Assembly: GCA_015903945.1 (NCBI GenBank)
Contig: JABMDL010000043.1
Location: forward strand, 1 to 36,844
Origin: Nitrospira sp.
Lineage (GTDB): Bacteria; Nitrospirota; Nitrospiria; Nitrospirales; Nitrospiraceae
Reading direction: 5' to 3'
DNA length: 36,844 nt
The notes under the pieces: generated by a model
What the model saw: only the letters and a program-made list of their open reading frames with translations
The model's database searches: none
What the model was told of the DNA's origin: nothing
Part shown: positions 22,916 through 32,023 of the stretch, piece by piece
How the letters are laid out: the number at the start of each line of letters is the position of its first letter
How positions within the stretch are numbered: position 1 is the stretch's first letter
Program-made: the position numbers and the translations under genes

Positions 22916-23860
22916 ATGATGAATTCCACACAACCGATTCGAGCGATTCACGAGAATATTTCACGGGTGATCAAAGGGAAGCCGCAGGTCATCGAACTGA
23001 CCCTCGTGGCGTTGCTGGCCCGCGGCCATCTTCTACTTGAAGACGTGCCGGGGGTAGGAAAAACCACGCTGGCCCATAGTCTTGCGCGATCGTTGGACTG
23101 TTCGTTCAAGCGCATTCAGTTTACGAGCGACCTGTTGCCATCCGACATCGTCGGCGTATCGATCTTCAATCGTCAGAAGCAAGCATTCGAGTTCATGCCC
23201 GGCCCCATCTTCGCCAATATCGTGCTGGCTGACGAGATCAATCGGACGACCCCCAAAACACAAAGCAGTCTCTTGGAGGCCATGAGCGAAGCGCAGATTT
23301 CCGTGGATAATCAAACGTATCCGCTGAACCAACCGTTCATGGTCATTGCCACCCAGAACCCCGCGGAATACCACGGCACCTTTCCGCTTCCCGAATCCCA
23401 GCTGGATCGGTTTCTGATGCGGCTGCGTATCGGCTATCCGTCGCCTGACGAGGAAAAGAAGGTGCTCGATCGACCCCAGTCCCTGCATCCGGCCGAGGAC
23501 CTTCAGCCGGTGCTCGCCGCGCAAGACGTACTGGATCTTCAAGCTCAAGTCGATAAAGTCTTCATGGAAGAAAGCCTGACGGAGTATCTCTTGTCGATCG
23601 TGCAGGCCACGAGACAGTCCGAACTCGTCTCGTTGGGAGTGAGCACCCGCGGCGCATTGGCCTTGAGTCGGGCGGTCAAGGCCCTGGCACTGGTGCGTGG
23701 CCGAAACTACTGTCTTCCGGACGACATCAAGGAGCTTGCCCCGACGGTTCTCTCTCACCGCATCATGGTGGCCCGCACACAAGGCCTCCGCCAGCGAAGC
23801 TTCGAGCAGGCCGAGCGGATTATTCAAGATCTCGTGGAATCGGTTCCTGTTCCCGTATAG
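22916..23860 (+). CDS. MoxR-family AAA+ ATPase
   Basis: A protein of 314 residues. Walker A (DVPGVGKTT) lies at about 42-50, Walker B (VLADEINR) at about 102-109, a sensor region (MVIATQNPAEYHGTFPLPESQLDRF) near 140-165, and a lid domain with STRGALALSRAVKALALVRGR. MoxR ATPases act as chaperones in maturing enzyme or envelope complexes and usually stand next to DUF58 proteins, as here. ATG 22916 has AAGG upstream; the TTG at 22856 overlaps the promoter. It is the first gene of a three-gene operon. Confidence 0.95.
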   Translation: MMNSTQPIRAIHENISRVIKGKPQVIELTLVALLARGHLLLEDVPGVGKTTLAHSLARSLDCSFKRIQFTSDLLPSDIVGVSIFNRQKQAFEFMPGPIFANIVLADEINRTTPKTQSSLLEAMSEAQISVDNQTYPLNQPFMVIATQNPAEYHGTFPLPESQLDRFLMRLRIGYPSPDEEKKVLDRPQSLHPAEDLQPVLAAQDVLDLQAQVDKVFMEESLTEYLLSIVQATRQSELVSLGVSTRGALALSRAVKALALVRGRNYCLPDDIKELAPTVLSHRIMVARTQGLRQRSFEQAERIIQDLVESVPVPV

Positions 23861-23926
23861 CCGCTCCTCCTCTCACAGGTTGCGGAACAACTATTTTCGG
23901 CAGGCAGAATGACGAGCTGGTGACAC

Positions 23927-25048
23927 ATGCTGACCCGACTCCGCGCGATCGTTCAGCGGTTTACGTATCACCGCTCAACCCGCCTGACGTCCGAAGGTCT
24001 TCAATTCTTGTTCTTCACCCTGGCTGTGGGCATCGCCGCGATCAATACCGGCAACAACCTCTTCTATCTGTTGCTGTCGATGATGTTGAGCATCATCTTG
24101 GTCTCGGGGATCGTCGCGGAGCACTGCCTGCGGCGTTTGGAATTCCACCGTCACCTGCCGGACCTGCTGTTCACCAATGAGCTGGCGACGGCGACCCTCG
24201 TGGTTAAGAACCGGAAATCCCGGTTCCCCAGCTTCTCGCTGACTCTATTCGATGTCTGCGACGGGCAGGATATCGATCGAGGCCTGGTGATCCGCGAGCT
24301 GCCTCCCGGCGCCAGCAAGCTGCTGTCTTATCCCCTGGTCGCTGCCCGCCGAGGCCGGCTGCGGCTGGATGGAGTCCGAGTGATCACGTCATTTCCGTTC
24401 GGCCTCTTTCTCAAGAAAGCCTATTATCCCGTCGCCGGAGAGGCGATCATCTGCCCCGAAATCAAGCCGCTCGCGGATGAAGCGCTACAAGACTTGCTGG
24501 CCGCCGGACAGGAACACACGGCTCATCGAAAAGGCTCCGGGAGCGACCTGTACAATCTGCGCCTCTACCAGGCCGGAGACGACTCGAGAGCGATCCATTG
24601 GGTGACAACGGCCAGAACGTCAAAACTGACCGTCCGAGAAACTGAAGCGGAGAGTCAACGCCGGGCCTCGATTTATCTGTCGCTGCTGGCTCCTGACAAC
24701 CTCGATACGGAGTTCGAGGAGGCCGTCGCATATACGGCTTCTCTGGTCCATCACTTGGCAGCCCGTGGCTATCATCTGCAATTGACGGCTGGGGCGTCTC
24801 GTTCCTCCTTCGGACAAGGTGAAGCCCATCTTCTCGACCTTCTGCGCATGCTGGCCCTCTGCGAACGGCGCGCTCCGCATGCCGAGATGAGGTCCGACAC
24901 CGATCGGTTCATGGAGCCGCCTGACAGAGTAGACAGTGGCGCACTGATTGTCGTGCGGCCGTGGCGGGGGGCGGAGGTTCCAAGCATGCCTGTTCCCGCG
25001 CTGCTGGTCGACGCCGAGACATTCCTTGGAGCGTCACATGCCATGTGA
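23927..25048 (+). CDS. DUF58 domain protein, membrane-anchored
   Basis: A protein of 373 residues. Two transmembrane helices lie near the N-terminus (LQFLFFTLAVGIAAINTGNN and FYLLLSMMLSIILVSGIVA, about 25-65). A beta-rich region follows, and then the DUF58 hallmark GSGSDLYNLRLYQAGDDSRAIHW at about 205-227. DUF58 proteins are partners of MoxR ATPases and often carry a VWA-like fold. The role is thought to be in envelope or enzyme maturation but is not proved. The gene ends by overlapping the transglutaminase start by 11 bases. Confidence 0.93.
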   Translation: MLTRLRAIVQRFTYHRSTRLTSEGLQFLFFTLAVGIAAINTGNNLFYLLLSMMLSIILVSGIVAEHCLRRLEFHRHLPDLLFTNELATATLVVKNRKSRFPSFSLTLFDVCDGQDIDRGLVIRELPPGASKLLSYPLVAARRGRLRLDGVRVITSFPFGLFLKKAYYPVAGEAIICPEIKPLADEALQDLLAAGQEHTAHRKGSGSDLYNLRLYQAGDDSRAIHWVTTARTSKLTVRETEAESQRRASIYLSLLAPDNLDTEFEEAVAYTASLVHHLAARGYHLQLTAGASRSSFGQGEAHLLDLLRMLALCERRAPHAEMRSDTDRFMEPPDRVDSGALIVVRPWRGAEVPSMPVPALLVDAETFLGASHAM

Positions 25049-27221
25049 CCAGGCCCTTCGGCTCACCTCGATCGTGCTGGCATCAGCATCGTTCGTCGGA
25101 TTAGTCCTTGGTGCAAGTCTGCCTGGCTGGCTGATTTTTCTGACCGCATCGGCTCTGCTCGTTGCACTGTCGCGAACCGGAAATGTGACCGCCATCACCT
25201 CTGTGGTCCGGCTTGTGACCTTATCGCCAACAACCTGGAATGTCCTTGTCTTGAGTGGTTTCCTCGGATTCTGGATCGACAGCCTGTGGATTTCTGGCGA
25301 CCTCCTGACATCCGGGATTCATTTTCTCTTGGTCCTGATGATCATTAAATTGTTCAATCTGCAGCACCGGCGGGACTATGTGCATCTCTTTGCCATAAGC
25401 CTGGTCGCGATTTTAGCGGCTGCGTCGTTAACGTCGGAGCTCTGGTATTTCCCCATCTTTCTCGCCTATATGTTGGCCGGGGTCTGGACCCTGCTGCTCT
25501 TCCAGCTGACCAAAGACGCCGCCGTTCCGTCGGCTGCCATGCGACGGGAACCTGAACCGTTGGAATCGAATCGCGATGTCACTCCTAAATTGTTCTGGCT
25601 GGCCAATGGGCTCGCCGCCGCGACCTTTGGATTGACCCTCGTCATCTTCTTCGTGATCCCCCGTGTGAGCGCCGGGTTTTATCAGAAGGGGTATGGCGAG
25701 AACATCCGCACCTCAGGGTTCTCAAATACGGTGGACTTGGGATCCATCGGACCAATCAAACGTGACCGCAGTGTGGTGATGCGTGTCGAGCTGCCGGACC
25801 GCCAGGCGCATGAAGTGGGACGATTCTATTTGCGGGGCCTGGCGTTCGATCGTTACGACGGGAGATCGTGGGCGAATCAATTGAGCCACCGCCGGAGCCT
25901 GAGCGAAGATTCACCGGAGACGTTTACTCTGCGCGGGAGTCAGTCGCACAAGCCGTCTCCCCACGGACCTGCGCTCCGCCAGCATATTCAGTTGGAGCCC
26001 CTGGATACTCCTGTGCTCTTCGCGGCACCCTTTGCGGAATCCATCAACGGCAGGTTCCCGGCTATCCAAGCAGATGTCACCGGCGCCCTGTATTTACCGT
26101 TTCCGAGTTCGACGCGTATTGAATACTCCGCCGTCTCTCGATCGAACACGGTAGCGCCGGCCGATTTGCAGCCCCAGCCAGCCGCGTATCCCGAGTTGTT
26201 TATCAGGCATTTCCTGCAAATGCCTGTGCAATCGGAACGCATCGCTGCGCTGGCGCGCGACGTGGCCGAATCCAAACAGACCATATATGAAAAGGCCGTC
26301 GCGATTCAGGACCATCTCTCGAGCCATTACCGGTACAGCCTCGATGCCCCGCTTGCCGCACAAGCGCATCCGCTCGAGGAGTTTCTCTTCGACAGGAAAA
26401 CCGGCTACTGCGAGCACTATGCGACGGCCATGGTGATGATGTTGCGGGCGATCGGCATTCCCGCTCGCCTCGTCACAGGCTTCTTGGCGACCGAATGGAA
26501 CGAGTATGGGAATTACTATGTCGTGAGGCAGCAGGATGCCCATGCCTGGGTGGAGGTGCATCTGCCGCATTCCGGTTGGGTCATGATGGACCCAACGCCG
26601 GCCGATGGCGACAGCCCCGGCGGGACCCTCCCGGCATGGCACACGGTGCAGAGCATGCTGGACAGCGTCCGGCTTCGCTGGAACCGTTTCTTCGTGCAAT
26701 ACAGTGCGACCGACCAGCTTGCCGTCATGCGTGACCTACAGACCGGCAGCGCTTCCGTCCGTCTCCGGACACTGGATTCCCTGGCTGCGTTCTTGAGACC
26801 TCTGACGGACGCGTTTGAGACAGGCATCGACTCCATGACCAACGGGGGCCTACCTCATGTCGTGAAGGTCGTCGCAATCCTGTTGGCCGGATGCGGCGGC
26901 GTTGCCTGGCTTGTCTGGGCACGGCCGTGGAATTGGCCACGCCGGTCAACGGGTGCAGCCGGTAACGAACAGGCGATCGTCCAGCTCTACCGTCGGATGC
27001 TTCGACAACTCGAGCGGAGGGGGATACGCAAGCCCGCCGCCATGCCTCCGCTCCAATTCATTCGTATCATCCAAGCACAGTGGAGTACCGCGGGCACAGC
27101 CGTGGCGTCCATTACGGAACTCTATTGCCGCGCACGTTTCGGTCGCGTGCCTCTCACAAGAGAAGAACTTCACCGTGCGCAAGAGACCTTCCACCAGTTG
27201 ACGTCGTTGAGCCGCTCATAG
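25038..27221 (+). CDS. TgpA-like membrane transglutaminase (DUF3488 / transglutaminase core / DUF4129)
   Basis: A protein of 727 residues. The N-terminal third has several transmembrane helices (DUF3488/TgpA_N region). A large periplasmic region follows, with the transglutaminase-like core at about 405-525. The catalytic triad is visible: Cys458 in TGYCEHYATAM, His502 in QDAHAWVEV and Asp518 in MMDPTPAD. A further helix near 610-630 is followed by a cytoplasmic DUF4129-like tail. ATG 25038 is preceded by GGAG and overlaps the DUF58 stop; the frame stays open upstream to an ATG-less stretch inside DUF58. In Pseudomonas, TgpA is essential and linked to the cell wall. The natural substrate here is unknown. 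Confidence 0.93.
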   Translation: MPCDQALRLTSIVLASASFVGLVLGASLPGWLIFLTASALLVALSRTGNVTAITSVVRLVTLSPTTWNVLVLSGFLGFWIDSLWISGDLLTSGIHFLLVLMIIKLFNLQHRRDYVHLFAISLVAILAAASLTSELWYFPIFLAYMLAGVWTLLLFQLTKDAAVPSAAMRREPEPLESNRDVTPKLFWLANGLAAATFGLTLVIFFVIPRVSAGFYQKGYGENIRTSGFSNTVDLGSIGPIKRDRSVVMRVELPDRQAHEVGRFYLRGLAFDRYDGRSWANQLSHRRSLSEDSPETFTLRGSQSHKPSPHGPALRQHIQLEPLDTPVLFAAPFAESINGRFPAIQADVTGALYLPFPSSTRIEYSAVSRSNTVAPADLQPQPAAYPELFIRHFLQMPVQSERIAALARDVAESKQTIYEKAVAIQDHLSSHYRYSLDAPLAAQAHPLEEFLFDRKTGYCEHYATAMVMMLRAIGIPARLVTGFLATEWNEYGNYYVVRQQDAHAWVEVHLPHSGWVMMDPTPADGDSPGGTLPAWHTVQSMLDSVRLRWNRFFVQYSATDQLAVMRDLQTGSASVRLRTLDSLAAFLRPLTDAFETGIDSMTNGGLPHVVKVVAILLAGCGGVAWLVWARPWNWPRRSTGAAGNEQAIVQLYRRMLRQLERRGIRKPAAMPPLQFIRIIQAQWSTAGTAVASITELYCRARFGRVPLTREELHRAQETFHQLTSLSRS

Positions 27222-27368
27222 GCCCAGCTGCCTCGGATTTCCTCGTCCATTCTCCACCTGTCCGGGACCAGTCCTCGTGACGTGCACGGCGCAATCCGCC
27301 TGTTTTCAACGCTCACGACACCGGGCTGGCTTGACCTCCTCCTCGAATCTGCGTACAAGCAGGTGGCT

Positions 27369-28424
27369 ATGAAGCTGGTCCAGAAACGATCGAAGAAGAC
27401 GGGCCTGTCGCCGGGTACGCTGGTTCATATCGGCGAGAACCGGACCGAGACGGTTGAGATCACGCTGTTCAACTACGCCGGCGCGCAGTGCGACGAGCGC
27501 ACGGTCACAAATCCAAACGATCTGCAGCCGCCCGCGGACGAAACGGTGACGTGGATCAACGTCGGAGGCGTCCACAAGCTCGACCTACTGGAGGCCTTCG
27601 GAAAGCAGTTCGGCCTCCATCCGTTGCTCCTGGAGGATATCGCCAATACGGACCAGCGGCCCAAGCTCGACGATTACGAGACCTATGTGTTTCTGGTGGT
27701 GAAGATGCTGGCGGTGACCGACCGGGGAGGCATTCTTGTCGAACAGGTGAGTTTCGTGCTCGGACGCAATTACGTGCTCTCGTTTCAAGAAAACGGGATC
27801 GATGTCTTTCATCCGGTACGCGATCGACTGCGCGCCGGCAAAGGTCGCCTCCGCCACAACGGCTCGGACTATCTGCTCTATGCGCTGGTGGACGCGGTCG
27901 TCGATCAGTATTTTGCCGTGCTGGAGTCACTCGGCGAAAAGATCGAAACACTGCAAGAACGGGTGATGGCCGACCCGAAGCCCGATATCCTCAGGGACAT
28001 CCACGCGCTGAAACGGCAACTACTGTTCGTTCGGCGGGCCGTCTGGCCGTTGCGGGAGGTGACCAACAGTTTGTCCCGCTCGGACTGCCCATACCTGCAT
28101 GAACCCACAAAGGTCTTTTTCCGCGACATCTACGATCACGTCGTCCAGATCGTCGATACCATTGAGACCTTTCGCGAAATGCTGTCGGCGAGCCTGGACA
28201 TCTATCTGTCGAGCGTCAGCTATCGTCTGAACGCCGTGATGCGAGTGCTCACGGTCATCACCACGATCTTCATGCCGCTGAGTTTCATCGCGAGTATCTA
28301 TGGCATGAACTTCGAGCACATGCCGGAACTGAAGTGGGAATGGGGCTATCCGTTCGTGCTGGGCGCAATGGGCCTGGTGGCGGCGGGCATGCTGATCGGC
28401 TTCCGGCGTCGCAAGTGGCTGTAG
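27369..28424 (+). CDS. corA: Magnesium/cobalt transport protein CorA
   Basis: A Mg2+/Co2+ channel of the inner membrane that works as a pentamer. It has 351 residues, the same length as Thermotoga CorA, and the signature GMN falls at residues 312-314 (IYGMNFEHMPE). The cytoplasmic funnel domain begins GTLVHIGENRTETVEITLF and includes HPLLLEDIANTDQRPKLDDY. Two C-terminal helices flank GMN, and the basic end FRRRKWL is typical. ATG 27369 gives the family N-terminus and has AGGTGG upstream; a start at 27282 would add 29 unrelated residues. It lies 147 bases after the transglutaminase gene on the same strand. Confidence 0.96.
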   Translation: MKLVQKRSKKTGLSPGTLVHIGENRTETVEITLFNYAGAQCDERTVTNPNDLQPPADETVTWINVGGVHKLDLLEAFGKQFGLHPLLLEDIANTDQRPKLDDYETYVFLVVKMLAVTDRGGILVEQVSFVLGRNYVLSFQENGIDVFHPVRDRLRAGKGRLRHNGSDYLLYALVDAVVDQYFAVLESLGEKIETLQERVMADPKPDILRDIHALKRQLLFVRRAVWPLREVTNSLSRSDCPYLHEPTKVFFRDIYDHVVQIVDTIETFREMLSASLDIYLSSVSYRLNAVMRVLTVITTIFMPLSFIASIYGMNFEHMPELKWEWGYPFVLGAMGLVAAGMLIGFRRRKWL

Positions 28425-28440
28425 ATGGAAGCCGAGTGAT

Positions 28441-28785
28441 CTACTCTTCTTGGACTTCCACCCGATCGACGAAGTACGTCGTTTCGCCGAAGCACGTGGT
28501 CGGGAGGTAGCGGTACTCTTTGTAATGCAGAATGACGCGCTTGCCGAGCACGCGTGACAGTTCGTCGGCGACGCGGTCGTCCCACACGGTGAATCCCCAC
28601 AGGACGGGCGCCACGCCGGGAACCGTCGTCATGGCCAATTCGCCTTCGTGTGTCTTGCACACCCAGCCTTTCCTCGAAAATTTCTGGATGTACCCGGCGC
28701 GATTTCCGTCAGAATACGTCCAATTGAACGCCACGGTAAGATAGGCTGCGGCCAGGAGGACGGCTACGGTTATGACCCACTTCAT
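28441..28785 (-). CDS. Small membrane-anchored protein of unknown function
   Basis: A protein of 114 residues with an N-terminal hydrophobic segment (WVITVAVLLAAAYLTVAF) that is a signal anchor or signal peptide. The body reads YSDGNRAGYIQKFSRKGWVC and KTHEGELAM, then WGFTVWDDRVADEL and GKRVILHYKEY. I recall similar short proteins with a DG.RAG..QKFS+KG...KT.EGEL pattern in several phyla, none with a proven role. AAGGA stands six bases before ATG 28785. The gene is convergent with corA (16 bases) and its upstream side abuts the inverted repeat at 28798. Confidence 0.8.
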   Translation of the reverse strand: MKWVITVAVLLAAAYLTVAFNWTYSDGNRAGYIQKFSRKGWVCKTHEGELAMTTVPGVAPVLWGFTVWDDRVADELSRVLGKRVILHYKEYRYLPTTCFGETTYFVDRVEVQEE

Positions 28786-28797
28786 CGTCGATCCTTA

Positions 28798-28923
28798 GCA
28801 GGATGGTGAAAAAGTCCGCCAGCGTCGTTCTCGCGTCGCTCAGAGGCTCAACGTACGGAGCACAGTACGATTCGCCCCTTCGCTCGCTGCGGCCTTGCCG
28901 GACGGCCTTTTTGACCATCCTGC
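28798..28923. repeat. Imperfect inverted repeat element, about 126 bases
   Basis: The ends are near-perfect complements: GCAGGATGGTGAAAAAG at 28798 against CTTTTTGACCATCCTGC ending at 28923, with one mismatch. The inner parts continue to pair imperfectly (Arg-codon-like GTCGTTCTCGCGTCGCT against AGCGAGCGAAGGGG on the other strand), with CGTACGG and CAGTACG near the tip. It can fold into a long hairpin lying between two same-strand genes. No transposase is present. The shape is that of a dispersed palindromic unit (REP- or MITE-like), and I associate this type with Nitrospira genomes. It could also stop leuCD transcripts. Confidence 0.7.
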
Positions 28924-29004
28924 GGGCTTTCCATCAGGCCGAGACTCTCCCTGGTCGCGTTTCTCAAGCTGGTCAAAATTGTTTTTCCACAACCCGTTAG
29001 CCAA

Positions 29005-29625
29005 TTACCGGAGATCCGCGAAGAGCCACGGGGTTTCCGCTTTCCGGCGTTGCTCATAGGCGGTGATCGCGGCCCCGTGCTGCAGCGTGAGGCCGATCGA
29101 GTCCAGCCCGCGATACAGGCAATCTTTGCGGAAGGGATCGATCTCGAATCGATACACCGTTCCCCTCGGAGTCGTGACCGTTTGCTGACCGAGATCCACC
29201 GTGAGTGTATACCCCATTGTGCCGGCGGCCTCGCTCAAGAGGGACAGCACCTCGTCCCCCTTCAGCACCACCGGCAAGATCCCGTTCTGGAAACAGTTGT
29301 TGTAGAAAATGTCGGCAAAACTCGGCGCGATCACGCAACGAAACCCCTGATCGAGCAAGGCCCAGGGTGCATGCTCGCGGGACGACCCGCAGCCGAAATT
29401 GTCTCGGGTCAACAAGATCGTAGCGCCCTGATAGCGGGCTTGATTCAAGAAAAACTCGGGATCGGGCGAACCGTCTTTTCTCTTCCGCCAATCGAAAAAC
29501 AGGCCGTCACGGAGGCCGGTCCGCTTGATCGTCTTCAGAAACTGTTTCGGAATGATCTGGTCCGTATCGACGTTTACGCGATCAAGCGGCGCGACGAGAC
29601 CGGTCAGTTGTGTGAAGGCTTGCAT
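29005..29625 (-). CDS. leuD: 3-isopropylmalate dehydratase small subunit
   Basis: Small subunit of isopropylmalate isomerase in leucine synthesis; it forms the swivelling domain over the iron-sulfur site of LeuC. It has 206 residues, a normal length. The motifs are [34 protein letters not shown] and [17 protein letters not shown] 29625 gives the expected start ([20 protein letters not shown]) and follows the leuC stop by five bases; a GTG at 29640 that overlaps leuC is less likely. Confidence 0.96.
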   Translation of the reverse strand: MQAFTQLTGLVAPLDRVNVDTDQIIPKQFLKTIKRTGLRDGLFFDWRKRKDGSPDPEFFLNQARYQGATILLTRDNFGCGSSREHAPWALLDQGFRCVIAPSFADIFYNNCFQNGILPVVLKGDEVLSLLSEAAGTMGYTLTVDLGQQTVTTPRGTVYRFEIDPFRKDCLYRGLDSIGLTLQHGAAITAYEQRRKAETPWLFADLR

Positions 29626-29630
29626 ACCGG

Positions 29631-31034
29631 TTACCCCCACGTCCTGATATCGACGAAATGCCCTTCGACCGCGGCGGCCACCGCCATGGCAGGTGACACG
29701 AGATGGGTCCGGCCGCCGGCTCCCTGACGCCCCTCAAAATTTCGATTACTGGTGGAGGCGCAGCGCTCACCCGGTTGGAGCACGTCCGCATTCATCGCCA
29801 GACACATGCTGCAGCCGGCCTCGCGCCATTCGAATCCGGCCTCGCGGAAGACCCGGTCGAGCCCTTCGGCCTCGGCTTGCTGCTTGACGAGTCCCGATCC
29901 AGGGACCACCATGGCATGCACCGTCTTGGCCACTTTCTTTCCCTTGGCAAACGCGGCGGCAAGACGGAGATCCTCGATTCTTGAGTTCGTGCAAGAGCCG
30001 ATAAAGACCTTGTCGATTGTAATCTCCGTAATCGGCATATTGGGAGTCAGGCCCATATATTCCAAGGCCCGCTCCGTCGCATGTCTCGTCTTTTCATCAG
30101 GCATGCCCTTCGGATCCGGCACCCGTTGATCCACGCCGGCCACCATGCCGGGGCTCGTGCCCCAACTGACTTGCGGGGCGATGTCTTCCGCCCGCAGGGT
30201 GACAGTCATGTCGTACTTGGCGTTCGCATCGGTCTTCAGCTGCTGCCAGCTGTTCACCGCCTGCTTGAGAAGGTCGCCCTTCGGCGCAAGCGGCCGACCC
30301 GTGATGTACGCGATGGTCTTGTCATCCGGCGCCACCATGCCGGCGCGGGCGCCGCCCTCGATCGACATATTGCAAAGGGTCATGCGGCCTTCCATGCTCA
30401 AGGCGCGAATGGCCACACCGGTGTATTCGATGACGTACCCCGTACCCCCGGCGGTGCCGATTTTTCCGATGATGGCGAGGATGATGTCCTTGGCCGAACA
30501 GCGATCTGCCAGGGTACCGTCGACGCGGATTTCCATCGTCTTGGGCCGCTTTTGCACCAAACATTGCGTGGCGAGCACATGCTCCACTTCGCTGGTGCCG
30601 ATGCCGAACGCCAGCGCGCCGAACGCGCCGTGGGTCGAGGTGTGAGAATCTCCGCAGACGATCGTGGTGCCCGGCAACGTGAACCCTTGCTCAGGACCGA
30701 TCACATGCACGACTCCCTGCCTGATGTCGTTCATACCGAACAGGGTAATCCCGAAATCCCGGCAATTATCCTCGAGGGTCTGGATCTGCTTGGCACTAAT
30801 CTGGTCGGCGATCGGCAGCGTCCGGTCGGTCGTCGGAACGTTGTGGTCGGGCACCGCCAGCGTCGCAGCAGGCCGGCGAGGCCGTCGCCCGGCTAGTTTC
30901 AATCCTTCAAACGCCTGCGGGGACGTGACTTCGTGGACCAATTGCCGGTCAATATAGAGGAGTGTGGTGCCGTCCGGCTCTTCTCGAACGACGTGGGATT
31001 CCCAAATCTTGTCGAACAACGTGGTGCCCGCCAT
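29631..31034 (-). CDS. leuC: 3-isopropylmalate dehydratase large subunit
   Basis: Aconitase-family enzyme converting 2-isopropylmalate to 3-isopropylmalate with a 4Fe-4S cluster. It has 467 residues, typical of the bacterial LeuC. The motifs are [33 protein letters not shown] and [11 protein letters not shown], carrying the three cluster Cys residues. ATG 31034 begins [11 protein letters not shown], as in the family, and GGGGAGGA lies upstream; a GTG at 31043 sits on top of that site. It is the first gene of the leuCD operon, with a candidate promoter at 31082-31111. Confidence 0.97.
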   Translation of the reverse strand: MAGTTLFDKIWESHVVREEPDGTTLLYIDRQLVHEVTSPQAFEGLKLAGRRPRRPAATLAVPDHNVPTTDRTLPIADQISAKQIQTLEDNCRDFGITLFGMNDIRQGVVHVIGPEQGFTLPGTTIVCGDSHTSTHGAFGALAFGIGTSEVEHVLATQCLVQKRPKTMEIRVDGTLADRCSAKDIILAIIGKIGTAGGTGYVIEYTGVAIRALSMEGRMTLCNMSIEGGARAGMVAPDDKTIAYITGRPLAPKGDLLKQAVNSWQQLKTDANAKYDMTVTLRAEDIAPQVSWGTSPGMVAGVDQRVPDPKGMPDEKTRHATERALEYMGLTPNMPITEITIDKVFIGSCTNSRIEDLRLAAAFAKGKKVAKTVHAMVVPGSGLVKQQAEAEGLDRVFREAGFEWREAGCSMCLAMNADVLQPGERCASTSNRNFEGRQGAGGRTHLVSPAMAVAAAVEGHFVDIRTWG

Positions 31035-31081
31035 GCCCCTCACTCCTCCCCGATCTGCGCCGCAAAAAACTGAGGGCGCTC

Positions 31082-31111
31082 ATTATACATAGGCGGTCGC
31101 CGGCATGCCAG
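31082..31111 (-). promoter_or_regulatory. Candidate leuC promoter
   Basis: On the minus strand CTGGCA (31111-31106) and a perfect TATAAT (31087-31082) are separated by 18 bases. Transcription would start near 31075, about 41 bases before leuC. I see no leader peptide rich in Leu codons, nor a T-box. Confidence 0.5.
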
Positions 31112-31179
31112 GGCAGGCTGAGCCGGTTGCCATGTGATGGAGACTTCAGCATCGGCCCCGCCCTGCCGATAAGTAAACG

Positions 31180-31392
31180 ATGGAGAGACCGACGCTCACC
31201 CCTGATTCGATCACCATCCCCCGTTGGACCATCAAACGCGACATGCGGTCGATCGGCTGTATCTATTGCCGGTCGATCATCGTCTGCGTGACGACCGACT
31301 CCAGGCAAGTGGTGTTCTGCTGTTGCCGCGTCGTGGACTATCGCATCCTGCCGGGAGAATATCCACAGCTCAGCGATGGGCGCACTCGCTGA
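31180..31392 (+). CDS. Possible small Cys-rich protein, 70 residues
   Basis: An open frame in the 398-base gap between leuC and the MEKHLA gene. The middle has a cluster of Cys residues: GCIYC, VC and FCCC within about 24 residues, which could bind metal. There is no clear ribosome site before ATG 31180, and another frame overlaps it, so it may be chance. I do not recognise a family. Confidence 0.3.
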   Translation: MERPTLTPDSITIPRWTIKRDMRSIGCIYCRSIIVCVTTDSRQVVFCCCRVVDYRILPGEYPQLSDGRTR

Positions 31393-31432
31393 CCCTCCGT
31401 CGCTGCTTGTTCCTTGCATCCAATGATGGTCC

Positions 31433-31960
31433 GTGTTAGCAGAATGGCCGTCAGGACTGTTCGGTGCACCCATCCAACACATTGCAGGTACCGTGGCCTC
31501 CCTGATTTGGGCTCAACCATCGGTGATCGTCTGGACCCAGCGTCTGCTCGATAGTTTTCACCATTGGACCGGCCGTGAGTTGATTGGCAGATCTGGATCG
31601 ATGGAAGACCAGGCGCACGCCCTATTCGGAGCGCCGTTCGTCGTCGTATCGCATGGGACGGACCCAGACCCGATCTTAAATTACGGTAATCAGGCGGCGC
31701 TCGATCTCTGGGAAATGGGGTGGGAGCAGTTCACGCAGACGCCTTCACGGCACACAGCCGAGCCTTTGAATCAAGAGGAACGAGCGGCGATGCTGCGGAT
31801 TGCGGGTCAGCACGGCTACTTCGAGGGCTATCGCGGCGTGAGAATCGCGTCGACGGGGCGTCGATTCCTCGTCGAAGATGCCACGGTCTGGAATGTGTTG
31901 GATCCATCAGGCCAGCGCATCGGCCAGGCTGCGACGTTTGGGCACTGGTCCTTCTTGTAG
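31433..31960 (+). CDS. MEKHLA domain protein
   Basis: A protein of 175 residues, nearly all of it a bacterial MEKHLA domain (PAS-like fold, also found at the end of plant HD-ZIP III factors). Motifs are QRLLDSFHHWTGREL, APFVVVSHGTDPDPILNYGN, ALDLWEMGWEQFTQTPSR, HGYFEGYRGVRIASTGRRF and GQAATFGHWSFL. The start is GTG 31433: an in-frame stop lies just upstream, so it is the earliest possible. No output domain is attached, so it would work as a free small sensor or ligand-binding protein. Ligand and partner are unknown. Confidence 0.9.
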   Translation: MLAEWPSGLFGAPIQHIAGTVASLIWAQPSVIVWTQRLLDSFHHWTGRELIGRSGSMEDQAHALFGAPFVVVSHGTDPDPILNYGNQAALDLWEMGWEQFTQTPSRHTAEPLNQEERAAMLRIAGQHGYFEGYRGVRIASTGRRFLVEDATVWNVLDPSGQRIGQAATFGHWSFL

Positions 31961-32023
31961 CGGTAGTGCCGAAGGCGGCTCTTTTCTTGCCTGGATTATT
32001 GTCCCATGCTATGAGTTTCTCCC

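Noticed and set aside
28803..29000. Short plus-strand frame of 65 codons
   Set aside because: Most of it is the inverted repeat element, and no homologous pattern is visible.
31224..31439. Second small plus-strand frame of 71 codons in the leuC-MEKHLA gap
   Set aside because: It overlaps the 31180 frame and the MEKHLA start, with no ribosome site and no motif.
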